A stretch of 64,000 nt of DNA from Halobaculum magnesiiphilum (GTDB lineage: Archaea > Halobacteriota > Halobacteria > Halobacteriales > Haloferacaceae): contig NZ_CP081960.1 in NCBI RefSeq assembly GCF_019823105.1, positions 62,001-126,000 on the forward strand. The letters run 5' to 3'. The translations under genes and the position numbers were made by a program. Below are positions 26,812 to 35,646 of the stretch, in pieces. Numbering within the stretch: position 1 is the first letter of the stretch; each line of letters begins with the position of its first letter. A model generated the notes under the pieces. The model was not told where the DNA came from, did not search any database, and was given only the letters and a program-made list of their open reading frames with translations.

Positions 26812-27780
26812 TCATCCGACGACCCCGATCTCGTTCAGGTACGAGCGAGCGACGGTGCTCGGCGATTCGTCCTCCATGATGACCCGCCGGGTCAACCGTC
26901 TGATCGTCGGTTTGTCCAACGCGGACACGATCGGCCGGAGGTGATCGAATATACCCGGGTGCTCCTCGATGGTCGGTGCGTGGGCCGTTGGCGACGGCTG
27001 ATACGGAAGGAAGTACTCGCGGTCGTCCCGGAGCGTGACGAACGACCGACTCTCCAGTTGGGGGTCGGTGTCGAACCCGCTCGCGACCTGGACTCGGTCG
27101 TCACTCAGCAGCTCGTAGGTGATACCTACCGACGTGATGATGAACGTTCCGGACTCCAAGGTCTCCTTGGATTCGGACCCGATCCCGTAGTATTCGACCA
27201 GCCCGGACCACCCGTCCGACCGGTGATAGAAGTCCTCGTTGAGGGCCACTCCGAAGTCGGTGTCCCCCGATCCGACGTGCGTCGCGAACTCACTGATCGT
27301 CGTCACGCCGGTCCGTTCGCTCCAGTCGCGGTCGGCGATCAGGACGTACCCGTTGGAGAACGGGGCGGGAGGGGCCATCCGCACACCCTGTGACCGAGCG
27401 TCCTCGCTCACGAGCCGGTACAGCCGGTCCGGATCCGTTATCCGTTCGTCACGGCGCGGCGGGAGCCGACTCCACGCCGTTCCCGTGTACTCCCAGTAGA
27501 GGTCCTTGATCCCGGTCCTTGTCGCCTCCCAGTTCTCACGAGAGTTCCCGTAGCCGATCTCGTTGACGACCTGTATTCCCTCGACCGACTGAAGCCCGTG
27601 GTACGCCAGATATCCCAGTACTCGTTGTTCCGGGAACGACTTCGATCCGACGCGAACGTTAGACGGCTCCTCGGTTCCTCGACCCACTCCACGTCCCAAG
27701 CAGCCACCGGACACGCCGACGCCGACTGCACCGACCAACCGTATCGACTCCCGGCGTGTCTGTCGCACGATACCGGCCAT
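26812..27780 (-). CDS. Orphan OpuAC/ProX-type substrate-binding protein (betaine/choline type)
   Basis: The 322-residue exported protein begins with a Tat-like signal (RRESIRL) and a cysteine in a lipobox-like SGGC near residue 27. The mature part has the family start VRVGSKSFPEQRVLGYLAYH, WEYTGTAWS, and the hinge region IVSALDKPTIRRL followed by the C-terminal SPSTVARSYLNEIGVV. Members bind quaternary amines such as glycine betaine or choline. No permease or ATPase gene is adjacent; the next gene is a histidine kinase. This suggests ligand sensing rather than uptake, or use of a transporter elsewhere. Start ATG 27780 keeps the signal peptide compact. Confidence 0.82.
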   Translation of the reverse strand: MAGIVRQTRRESIRLVGAVGVGVSGGCLGRGVGRGTEEPSNVRVGSKSFPEQRVLGYLAYHGLQSVEGIQVVNEIGYGNSRENWEATRTGIKDLYWEYTGTAWSRLPPRRDERITDPDRLYRLVSEDARSQGVRMAPPAPFSNGYVLIADRDWSERTGVTTISEFATHVGSGDTDFGVALNEDFYHRSDGWSGLVEYYGIGSESKETLESGTFIITSVGITYELLSDDRVQVASGFDTDPQLESRSFVTLRDDREYFLPYQPSPTAHAPTIEEHPGIFDHLRPIVSALDKPTIRRLTRRVIMEDESPSTVARSYLNEIGVVG

Positions 27781-27885
27781 CAGTCGCTGAGATAACAAAT
27801 AACCCTGTGTCGGTGACGCGTGTCGGTTCGAGACCGTCGATCGGAGGGGGGCGCCGGTCGGAGACGTCAGTCGCTTTGGCCCCGG

Positions 27886-30135
27886 TCACGTCGCCCTCGT
27901 CAGCGTCACCTCGATCCCGCGGTCCGGTGGGGATTCGCCCACGCCCTGCGGGACACACCGCGTCGGCACCGGACACCGCTCGGCGGTCGCCGTCAGCGCC
28001 CGGGCCGTCCCGTCGATCCGCTCGTACGGGAACGACAGCCGGTAGCTGTACCCGGTCGCCGGTCCGGTGGAGACGAACACCTCCACGTCGATCTCGTCGC
28101 CGTCGTCGAGCGGCAGCACGGCCCCCTCGGCCTCGCCGCCCTCGCCGCCGCTGACGACCAGATCCTCACCGCTCACGGTGAGCTCGCCGTCCTCGACGAC
28201 CATCGATAGCGACAGGGGGCCGCCGGAGTCGGTCGCCACGAGGTACGTCGACCCGCGGTCGCCGGTCACGCGCACGGTCGTTCCCTCGACCGACTCGGGA
28301 CGCTGGAGCGTCGCGTTCAGGTAGAGCCGGTCGCCGGCGACGCGTTCGACCTCCCGGAGCCCGCCGCGGACCGTGGAGTCGTCGGTCGGCACCCACGATC
28401 CGGCGTACACGTAGCGGTAGAGGTCGCGGTTGGGGTATTCGCGGGCGACCTCCAGTTCCCGCGTGTCGCCCAGGGCGTACACCCGCGGACCGTCGTGGCC
28501 GGGGTCGTTGCGTAGCGCCTGGAACGGGTGGTTGAGCCACGGCCCGTACGGCGTCGGGAGGAACAGGACCGAGTCCTCCGGGACCGCCGCGCCGGGGTCG
28601 CCGTCGGCGACGAGCGGCCCGTAGCCGGCGCGCAGCTCCTCGGTCACCGCCTCGTTCCGCTCGACGGTGTCCTCGACGGCTCCGGCGGCGACGCCACCCG
28701 CGGCCGCGCCGCCGACGAGGAGTGCGACCGTCGCGACCGCGCGGGCGTGGCGCGCGTCGATCCGGCCCGCCCGTTCGGCGAGTTGGGTCGCGGCCCCGCG
28801 CAGGCCGTCCGCGAGGGCGACGCACGCCACCGCTGCGAACACGGCCGTCGGGACGATGAGGTCGTAGTGGTAGTACGGACCGAGGTAGTAGATCAGGCCG
28901 TCTGTGCGCACCTCAAGCGCGCCGAGGACGTTGAAGTTGCCCCAGAAGGCGACGTTGCCGGCGGCGACGCTCGCGAACGTCGCCGCGAGCAGTCCCCGAC
29001 GGACCCGTTCGCCGAGCGCGCCGTCGCCGGCCTCGTCGTCGCCCGGGAGCCCCCGCCCGACGAGCGCGAGTGCGACGCCGGTTGCGGCCGCGGCGGCTCC
29101 CAGTGACCCCGCGACGACCCAGTCGGTGAACAGCGTGTCCAACACCAGCCGGTTTGCCTCGATCCCGAGTTCGGGCGTGTAGTCCACCACGTGCCCGAGG
29201 ATGGCGCGCTCGCCGAAGCCGACGCCGTCCTCGGGGGCGAACGCGAGATACGGGAACAGGAACGGGTCGCCGGTGACGACGGCGTTGTATCCGAGTGTGG
29301 CGAGCACCCCAGCGGTTCCCAGCGCGGCGGTGATCAGGCGGCGGGCGAACAGCCCCCGCGCCTGTTCGTCGGTAGGTTCATCGACGAGCTCGGCGGCTGC
29401 CGGCGGTACGCGCCACGCGCCAGAGGCGGTGAGAGTCACGACCGCGTGGAGCACGAACGGGGTCGCGAACAACACCGCGGTGTACGGCCGTGCGAAGAAG
29501 GCGAGGCCGACGGCGACGCCGGCGAGCGTCGCGTCGCGCCGGCTCTCGCGTCGTTCCCCGCGGAGGTACCAGACGGCGAACGCGACGTTCAGCGCCGCCG
29601 TCAGGGCGTAGGGAAGGAACACGCCGCTGTGGACCACGAACAGCGGCGTCGCGAGCAGCAGGACGCCCGCGAGTGCACCGACGCGCGCGTCGAACAGTTC
29701 ACGCCCGAGCGCAACGGTGCCGGCGACGAGGCCGGCGGCGATCCCCGCGAGCGCGACCGTGTACCCGCCCAGCAGCTTCCCGAGCGCGAACACCGTCGAC
29801 GGGACGGGCGCGTACTTCGAGTAGAGGCCGCGCTCGCTGTCGACGAAGAACCACGGCCGAAACGCGTCCTCGACCGGCGGACGCAGGAACACCTGCCCGG
29901 ACAGCAGCATGTCGGCCTGCTGGAGATACACGCCTTCGTCGTGGTTGAGCGACCGGAACGGAAACACGCCGGTGGCGACCACGACCGCGACGGCTGCGCC
30001 GATCGCGGCGAGCACGATCGCGGCGACGCGGCCGGCGTCGAGTCGCGAGCGGACTGCCGCGACCGCTCGGTCGGCGGTCCCGTCCTCGCTGCCGGCACTC
30101 TCGTCGCGCTCGTGTTCGGTGGACGCGCCCGTCAT
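27886..30135 (-). CDS. GT-C fold membrane glycosyltransferase-like protein (PMT/ArnT type)
   Basis: The 749-residue protein has an acidic N-terminus, about 11 membrane helices and a C-terminal extracytoplasmic beta-rich domain (about 500-749). In the first external loop is NHDEGVYLQQADMLLSG, the acidic motif of the PMT/ArnT GT-C class, and near it YSKYAPVPS. Such enzymes transfer sugars from polyprenyl-phosphate to lipids or proteins on the outer face. It abuts the ATPase gene of the iron-type ABC operon and shares its transcript. Acceptor and donor are unknown. Confidence 0.75.
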   Translation of the reverse strand: MTGASTEHERDESAGSEDGTADRAVAAVRSRLDAGRVAAIVLAAIGAAVAVVVATGVFPFRSLNHDEGVYLQQADMLLSGQVFLRPPVEDAFRPWFFVDSERGLYSKYAPVPSTVFALGKLLGGYTVALAGIAAGLVAGTVALGRELFDARVGALAGVLLLATPLFVVHSGVFLPYALTAALNVAFAVWYLRGERRESRRDATLAGVAVGLAFFARPYTAVLFATPFVLHAVVTLTASGAWRVPPAAAELVDEPTDEQARGLFARRLITAALGTAGVLATLGYNAVVTGDPFLFPYLAFAPEDGVGFGERAILGHVVDYTPELGIEANRLVLDTLFTDWVVAGSLGAAAAATGVALALVGRGLPGDDEAGDGALGERVRRGLLAATFASVAAGNVAFWGNFNVLGALEVRTDGLIYYLGPYYHYDLIVPTAVFAAVACVALADGLRGAATQLAERAGRIDARHARAVATVALLVGGAAAGGVAAGAVEDTVERNEAVTEELRAGYGPLVADGDPGAAVPEDSVLFLPTPYGPWLNHPFQALRNDPGHDGPRVYALGDTRELEVAREYPNRDLYRYVYAGSWVPTDDSTVRGGLREVERVAGDRLYLNATLQRPESVEGTTVRVTGDRGSTYLVATDSGGPLSLSMVVEDGELTVSGEDLVVSGGEGGEAEGAVLPLDDGDEIDVEVFVSTGPATGYSYRLSFPYERIDGTARALTATAERCPVPTRCVPQGVGESPPDRGIEVTLTRAT

Positions 30136-31389
30136 CTATTCGGAGGGGTACCACGCGAGGGCGTGGTCGGCGACGAGCGTGACCGCGACGGGCTCGCCCA
30201 CCTCGAACTCCTCGGTGTGGTTGTGGAGACAGCGCAGGACGGTGCCGTCGTCGAGCTTCACGTGGTAGACGAACGAGGGCCCGGTGTACTGCCGGCGGAT
30301 CACCTCGCCGTCGGCGTCGCCCTCGGCGACCGGGGTGGCCCTGAGGTCGTCCGGGCGCACCAGCACGTCGACGTGGCTGCCGACGTAGCCGTCGCCGAGC
30401 CCCTTCAACAGGTCCCGGTCGTACGAGCCGACGCTCGTCTCGATCCCGCTCTCGCTGACGCGCGCCGGGAGGAAGCTCGCCTGCCCCAGGAAGGAGGCGA
30501 CGAACCGTGAGGTGGGATGCTCGAACACCTCCCCGGGGTCGCCGATCTGTTCGACCGTGCCGTCGTTGACGACGGCGACGCGGTCGGAAATCGACAGCGC
30601 CTCCTCCTGGTCGTGGGTAACCGAGACGGCCGTCACGCCCGCCTCGTCGAGAATGCGCTTCACCTCCTCGCGCATCCGCACGCGGAGGCTCACGTCGAGG
30701 TTCGAGAACGGCTCGTCGAGCAGCAATACCTCCGGTTCCGGAGCCAGCGAGCGCGCGAGCGCCACCCGCTGGCGCTGCCCGCCCGACAGCTCGGTTACCG
30801 AGCGGTCGCCGTAGTCGCCGAGACCGACCAGATCCAGCAGTTCAGCCACCCGCTCGTCGGCGGTCTCGGAGTTCGGGTCGTCGAGCCCGAACGCGATGTT
30901 CTCCGCGACCGTGAGGTGCGGGAACAGCGCGAACTCCTGGAACACGAGCCCCACGTCGCGTTCCTCGGGCGGGGTGGCCGCGCCCTCACCGGCAACAACG
31001 TCGCCGCCGACAGCGATTTTACCCTCGGAGGGGGTCTCCAGCCCGGCTATCATGCGAAGCGTCGTGGTCTTCCCGCACCCGGACGGGCCCAGAAGGGTGA
31101 CGAGTTCGCCCTCGCGGACGGTCAGATCTAGGCCGGAGACGGCCGTCTCCGAGCCGTACCGCTTGACCACGTCCTCGAGTTCCAACACCGCCTCGCCCGT
31201 CGGCTCGCCCGCGTCGCCGCCGAGGCTGTCGCCGACTGTCGCCGCCGACTCGACCCGGTCGCGATCCGTTGCGCTGCCAGCGGTCTCGTCGACGGCCGTC
31301 CCGCCGTCGGTGGCCGGACCGGCCGCGTCGGCGTCGGCTCGAACGGGCCGATTTGCGTCGCGGTCTGGGTGGGGTGTGTCGTCACACAT
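30136..31389 (-). CDS. ABC transporter ATPase (Fe(III)/FbpC type)
   Basis: The 417-residue ATPase has a long acidic N-terminal extension (about 70 residues). It then shows Walker A GPSGCGKTTT, Q-loop VFQEFALFPHLT, signature LSGGQRQRVALARSL, Walker B VLLLDEPFSNLD, and the H-loop TAVSVTHDQEEAL. The C-terminal region is a TOBE-type domain. It matches the Fe(III)/spermidine/sulfate group of importers and pairs with the permease (overlap of eight bases) and the binding protein upstream. Iron as substrate is supported by permease type and by the DtxR-like box at the head of the operon. Confidence 0.88.
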   Translation of the reverse strand: MCDDTPHPDRDANRPVRADADAAGPATDGGTAVDETAGSATDRDRVESAATVGDSLGGDAGEPTGEAVLELEDVVKRYGSETAVSGLDLTVREGELVTLLGPSGCGKTTTLRMIAGLETPSEGKIAVGGDVVAGEGAATPPEERDVGLVFQEFALFPHLTVAENIAFGLDDPNSETADERVAELLDLVGLGDYGDRSVTELSGGQRQRVALARSLAPEPEVLLLDEPFSNLDVSLRVRMREEVKRILDEAGVTAVSVTHDQEEALSISDRVAVVNDGTVEQIGDPGEVFEHPTSRFVASFLGQASFLPARVSESGIETSVGSYDRDLLKGLGDGYVGSHVDVLVRPDDLRATPVAEGDADGEVIRRQYTGPSFVYHVKLDDGTVLRCLHNHTEEFEVGEPVAVTLVADHALAWYPSE

Positions 31390-33040
31390 CGTCGGAACGG
31401 GTGAGCAGCGGAACCATCGAGAGGCCGGACACGGCCACTAACACGAGCGCCGGCAGGGCGGCGCGGCCGTAGTACCCGGCCTCCTGAACACGCCAGATGT
31501 AGGTCACTATCGTTGTAAACCCTGTCGGATGGAGGATGAGCGTCGTGTCCAGCTCCTTCATCGTCGTGAGGAACACGAGCGCGGCCCCCGCGACCAGGCC
31601 CGGCGAGATGAGCGGCAGCGTCACCCGCCGGAACGCGCCGCGCGGGTTCTCGCCGAGCAGGCGGGCGGCGCCGACCAGATCGCGGTCCACGCCGAGCACG
31701 GACGACTTCGTCGAACCGACCGCCTGCGGGAGGAACCGGACCACGTACGCGAACACCAGAAGCGGCAGCGACTGGTACACCACCCGGGCCGCGTCGGCGC
31801 CGAACGTCTCCAGCAGCCACCGGCTGGAGAAGAACACGAGCGCCAGCCCGAGGACGACGCCGGGCATCGCGTACCCGAGGTACGTCGCGCGGTCGACGGC
31901 CTTCGCCAACAGCGAGTTCGACCGTCCGGCGTAGTAGGCGACCGGGAGCGCGAGCACCACAGTCGCGGCCGCCGTCAACACGGCGACGTACGCCGAGTTC
32001 ACTGCGAACTCGGGTCGGAACGCGAGCCCGCCTCCGCTGTACCCCGGCCCGGAGCGCACGAGCCACATCGTGAGGATCCCCACGGGCAGCGCCAGCGTGA
32101 ACAGGCTCACGAACGCGGGGACGGCCGCCGCGAGCCAACGGAACGGGCCAAGCGAGACGACCGTCCGCACCGACGAGGGCGTCCCGTACCCCGCGGCGGT
32201 GTCGCCGCTGACGCGCGATTCGAGCGAGAGGATCACCGCAGTGACGGCGAGCAGCTGGATCGACAGCAGCGTCGCGTTCGACCGCCCCACGCCAAAGCTG
32301 TTCAGCTCGACGTAAATGACGCGCGTGAACACGTCGAGGCGCATGATCGCGGGCGTCCCGAAGTCCGACAGCGTGTACAGCGCGACCAACAGCGCGCCCG
32401 CGGTCACACCCGGCGCGATCTGTGGAAGGATCACCCGCCGGAACGCCTGCGGATAGCTGTGGTTGAGCGTTCGCGCCGCCTCCAGCTGTGTCGTGTCGAA
32501 CGAGAGCAGCGACGCGCGCGTGGTCAGGAACACGTACGGATACGTGAACAGCGTCAACACGAGCGTCGTCCCGCCGAGCCCGTATACCGTCGGGATGTAG
32601 GGGTTCACGAACCCGAACCCGTACTGGGCGAAGAGATCCGGCAGCGCGCCGCTGGGACCGAACGCGGAGACGTATGCGAACGCGCCGATGTAGCTGGGGA
32701 CGACCAGGGGAAGCGCCGCGAGCACGGTCCAGAACCGCCTGAATGGGAGGTCCGTCTGGACGGTCAGCACCGCAAGCGGCACACCCAGCGCGATCGACGC
32801 GCCGGTCACTAGGCTGACGAGCGTGAGACTGTTGACGAGTACCTCCGTCGTCGTCTCCGAGGTCAACAGCGAGACGGCGTCGGCGACGGCCAGCTCCGAT
32901 GCGCTGACGAACAACCACAACAGCGGCGAGAGCACGGCGGCCGCGACGCCCGCAGCCAGGAGGACGACCGCCACGCTCGGCTGGCCGTCGTCGCTGGCGA
33001 GCAGTCCGCGGACCCGACCGACGCCCTCGCCGGGGGCCAT
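31382..33040 (-). CDS. Fe(III)-type ABC transporter permease (FbpB type, fused)
   Basis: The 552-residue permease has about 12 helices and two copies of the EAA loop, as in FbpB/ThiP: EAARTLNHSYPQAFRRVILP in the first half and GAARLLGENPRGAFRRVTLP in the second. It would form both halves of the channel with a dimer of the ATPase. It starts 18 bases after the binding-protein stop. The architecture fits ferric iron or thiamine; context suggests iron. Confidence 0.87.
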   Translation of the reverse strand: MAPGEGVGRVRGLLASDDGQPSVAVVLLAAGVAAAVLSPLLWLFVSASELAVADAVSLLTSETTTEVLVNSLTLVSLVTGASIALGVPLAVLTVQTDLPFRRFWTVLAALPLVVPSYIGAFAYVSAFGPSGALPDLFAQYGFGFVNPYIPTVYGLGGTTLVLTLFTYPYVFLTTRASLLSFDTTQLEAARTLNHSYPQAFRRVILPQIAPGVTAGALLVALYTLSDFGTPAIMRLDVFTRVIYVELNSFGVGRSNATLLSIQLLAVTAVILSLESRVSGDTAAGYGTPSSVRTVVSLGPFRWLAAAVPAFVSLFTLALPVGILTMWLVRSGPGYSGGGLAFRPEFAVNSAYVAVLTAAATVVLALPVAYYAGRSNSLLAKAVDRATYLGYAMPGVVLGLALVFFSSRWLLETFGADAARVVYQSLPLLVFAYVVRFLPQAVGSTKSSVLGVDRDLVGAARLLGENPRGAFRRVTLPLISPGLVAGAALVFLTTMKELDTTLILHPTGFTTIVTYIWRVQEAGYYGRAALPALVLVAVSGLSMVPLLTRSDDV

Positions 33041-33058
33041 CTCAGACCGCCTCCGCCA

Positions 33059-34312
33059 TCACAGCACCCCGACGTCGCGCATCAACTCGAGGGTCGGCTG
33101 GATGTTCGACAGCTCGCGCAGGTCGATGCTCGGCGGGTCCAGCTCCGACACCGGCGGCAGCCCGCCCACGGGCGGGATGTCCCCGACCATCGGGTAGCCG
33201 TACGTCCGGGTGGCGAAGAACTCCTGGGCCTCCGCCGACAGCAGGTGGCGCACGAAGTTGAACGCGAGCTCCTTGTTCTGGCTCGCCGACAGCACCGACG
33301 CGCCCGCGACGTTGATCAGTCCGCCGGCGTCGCCGCTGGTGAACGCCAGGTCGATGGGGGCGTTCGGCCGGGCGGCCTGCACGCGCAGCGCGTAGTAGTG
33401 GTTCGCGAACCCGCCGTTGAGTGCGCCGTCGGCGACGGCGTTCGACACGAGGAACTCGTTGTTGAACTCGGTGACGCCCGCGTCGAGCATCCCCTGGAGC
33501 CACTCGCGGGTGGCCTCCTCGCCCTCGATCAGCCGCATCGCGGTGATGAACGACTGGAAGGCGCCGTAGGTGGGGGCCCACCCGATCGCGTCCTGGAACC
33601 CCTCGAACTCCGGGAACTCCATCACGTCGTCCGGGATGTCGTCCTCCGACAGCTCCTCGGTGTTGTACGGGACCGCGCGGGCCCGCCCGGCGGTGCCGAC
33701 CCACGTGTCGTCGGGGTGGAACTCCTCGGGGACGGGGTCGACGACCTCCGAGGGGAGCTCCGCCGAGAGTCCCTCGGCGGAGACGGCCGCCAGCGACCCG
33801 GCGTCGACCGACCAGAACACGTCCGCCGGCGTCGCCGGGCCCTCGCTGATGATCGTGTTCGCCGCGTCGGCGGTTCCCGACTCCCGAGGCGTCGCGGTGA
33901 AGTCGGGGTAGATGTCCTCGAACTTCGCGAGCAGGTCGCGGTAGAGGCCGCCCTCGCCGCCGCCGAGGTAGATCGTCAGCTCGCCGCTGAGATCCTCGAG
34001 GTCGCCGATGCGCGTGCCGCCGATGTCGGAGCGTCCCTGCGCCAGCGGGCCGGAGCCGCGGAAGTCGTCGAACGCGGCGTCGATCCGGTCGTCGCTGCCG
34101 GTTCCGCCGCCGCCTCCGCCGCCACCGCCGTCGTCGCCGCCACCGCCGCCGCCGCTGTCGCCCTCGCCGTCGCCGCCGAGGCCGCCACAGCCCGCGAGCC
34201 CGGCCGCGCCGGCCGCGCCCAGTCCCGCGAGTACCTTCCGCCGCCGATACGTCCGCCGTCCGTCCGTCGTGTCGTCTTCGGTCATCTCGGTGTGTGTCTC
34301 TCGATCAGTCAT
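33059..34312 (-). CDS. Fe(III)-type ABC substrate-binding lipoprotein (FbpA-like)
   Basis: The product has a Tat signal (TYRRRKVLAGLG) with a lipobox LAGC, then an acidic Gly-rich linker. The mature domain reads as an iron-binding periplasmic protein: LTIYLGGGEGGLYRDLLAKF, SGTADAANTIISEGPATPADVFW, and YNTEELSEDDIPDD. ATG 34312 overlaps the GT75-like stop by eight bases; a second start at 34285 would leave a shorter signal peptide. It delivers substrate to the permease downstream. FbpA relatives use Tyr pairs for Fe(III); these could not be confirmed here. Confidence 0.83.
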   Translation of the reverse strand: MTDRETHTEMTEDDTTDGRRTYRRRKVLAGLGAAGAAGLAGCGGLGGDGEGDSGGGGGGDDGGGGGGGGGTGSDDRIDAAFDDFRGSGPLAQGRSDIGGTRIGDLEDLSGELTIYLGGGEGGLYRDLLAKFEDIYPDFTATPRESGTADAANTIISEGPATPADVFWSVDAGSLAAVSAEGLSAELPSEVVDPVPEEFHPDDTWVGTAGRARAVPYNTEELSEDDIPDDVMEFPEFEGFQDAIGWAPTYGAFQSFITAMRLIEGEEATREWLQGMLDAGVTEFNNEFLVSNAVADGALNGGFANHYYALRVQAARPNAPIDLAFTSGDAGGLINVAGASVLSASQNKELAFNFVRHLLSAEAQEFFATRTYGYPMVGDIPPVGGLPPVSELDPPSIDLRELSNIQPTLELMRDVGVL

Positions 34313-35486
34313 CAGCAAGCACCTCCGGTGCGTCCGCCGCCGTCGTACGCGTTCCCGCGCCCTCGACGCGGTCGAGGCAGTCGATCCAGTCGCGCATGTA
34401 CTCGCCGCAGTGGTTGAGGAACGCCCCGTTGTTCCACTCCTCGAAGTCGCCCTCCGCGAGCGCGTCGGCCATCTCCGCGAACGCCGCCTCGAAGGAGTCG
34501 GCGTCCTCGGCGACGCCGTCGAGCACCTCCCAGACGTGCTCGTTCAGCTCAAGGCCCGCGACCTCGTTCGCGAGGTCGTCGAACGTCGACCGGGGCGCCT
34601 TGTTGTGCTCACACAGCGGGCCGCCATTGTACACCTGCTTGCCGAGCACGTCCGCGGCGCGCTTGAGGAACAGCCCCGACCAGATGTCGTCGAACCGGCC
34701 GACCTCCCACTCGTTGTCGTCCATCGGGAGCTGATAGAACGCGGGGACGACCTCGCGACGGAACCCGAGGTTCATCGAGCAGACCGTGAGGTACTGCCCC
34801 TCGGCGGCGACGAAGTCGCGCCGGAAGTCGCTCGACTCGGTGAGCGTCTGGGCCTGCCCCTGCAGGTCGCCGTCCATCAGGATCCGGACGGCGTCGAGGT
34901 CGGGCACGTTCGTCCACAGTCCTTGGGAGGCGACGACTTCGTCGACGTGCTCGGTGTCGGTTTCGACGGTCTCGTCCATCGCGGCGTACGGGTAGCCGCG
35001 GGGGTAGAGGTCGGTGTCGGACTGGTAGAGGACGTTCACCCACGACTCGTCCGAACGGACTGACTCGATCTCTCCCTCATGCGCGAGGTTGCGCATGTGG
35101 GTGCCGAAGAAGTCCTCCTCGGCGTGCGGGAGCGTGTCGTCGTCGATGAAGACGCCGTACTCGAAGCGCTCGTGGGCCCACATGTACAGCAGCCCAAACG
35201 ACGTCTGGGCGTGGCTCGCGGCGGGGATCAGGTGTGAGAACTCGGCGGCGTCGTGGTCCTCGAACCACTCCTCGCGCGCGGTGCCGTCGAAGACGACGCC
35301 GTCGACGCCCTCCTCGTCGAGCATCGACTCCATCGCGTCGGTGTCACAGAAGTCCTCGGTGACGAGGACGAAGAACAGCCTGTCCGTGTCGAAGCCGTGT
35401 TCGCGAGCGTTCGCGACGTACTCGCGGACGCACTCGTACTCCCGGATCGTCGGGATGATGACACAGATGTCCTGCGGTGAACTCAT
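34305..35486 (-). CDS. GT75-like protein (reversibly glycosylated polypeptide / UDP-arabinopyranose mutase type)
   Basis: The 393-residue soluble protein has a GT-A-like start (ICVIIPTIREYECVREYVAN), a FIDDDTLPHAEEDFF triple-Asp motif and LYPRGYPYAA, which match the DxD and RGYP motifs of the plant RGP/UAM family. These bind UDP-sugars and can self-glycosylate at an Arg; here the Arg in PRGYP is kept. In archaea the family is reported but poorly characterised. It is the first gene of the iron-type ABC operon, behind a GGAGG Shine-Dalgarno and a DtxR-type palindrome. The link between sugar chemistry and iron is unexplained. Confidence 0.7.
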   Translation of the reverse strand: MSSPQDICVIIPTIREYECVREYVANAREHGFDTDRLFFVLVTEDFCDTDAMESMLDEEGVDGVVFDGTAREEWFEDHDAAEFSHLIPAASHAQTSFGLLYMWAHERFEYGVFIDDDTLPHAEEDFFGTHMRNLAHEGEIESVRSDESWVNVLYQSDTDLYPRGYPYAAMDETVETDTEHVDEVVASQGLWTNVPDLDAVRILMDGDLQGQAQTLTESSDFRRDFVAAEGQYLTVCSMNLGFRREVVPAFYQLPMDDNEWEVGRFDDIWSGLFLKRAADVLGKQVYNGGPLCEHNKAPRSTFDDLANEVAGLELNEHVWEVLDGVAEDADSFEAAFAEMADALAEGDFEEWNNGAFLNHCGEYMRDWIDCLDRVEGAGTRTTAADAPEVLADD

Positions 35487-35503
35487 TCGTTCCTCCGATC
35501 TGA

Positions 35504-35517
35504 TTAGGGCGACCTAA
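35504..35517 (-). promoter_or_regulatory. DtxR/Idr-type iron box at the ABC operon promoter
   Basis: TTAGG-GCGA-CCTAA is a perfect 5-base inverted repeat with the half-site of DtxR-family operators. On the minus strand it lies 18-31 bases before the GT75-like ATG and includes the TTTAGG element, so a bound repressor would mask the TATA region. The family regulates iron uptake in haloarchaea. Confidence 0.65.
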
Positions 35518-35646
35518 AGAGTGTCGATGTTTCGGGCGGCCAAAAACCCCGGTCCGATCGGGCGGTGTGTCCGATCCCGGTGTGTTCGATCTCGGGTCGA
35601 TTCTGCCCGCAGGCCTCCGTTATGACGAGCTTTCGGCGGGTCCCGG

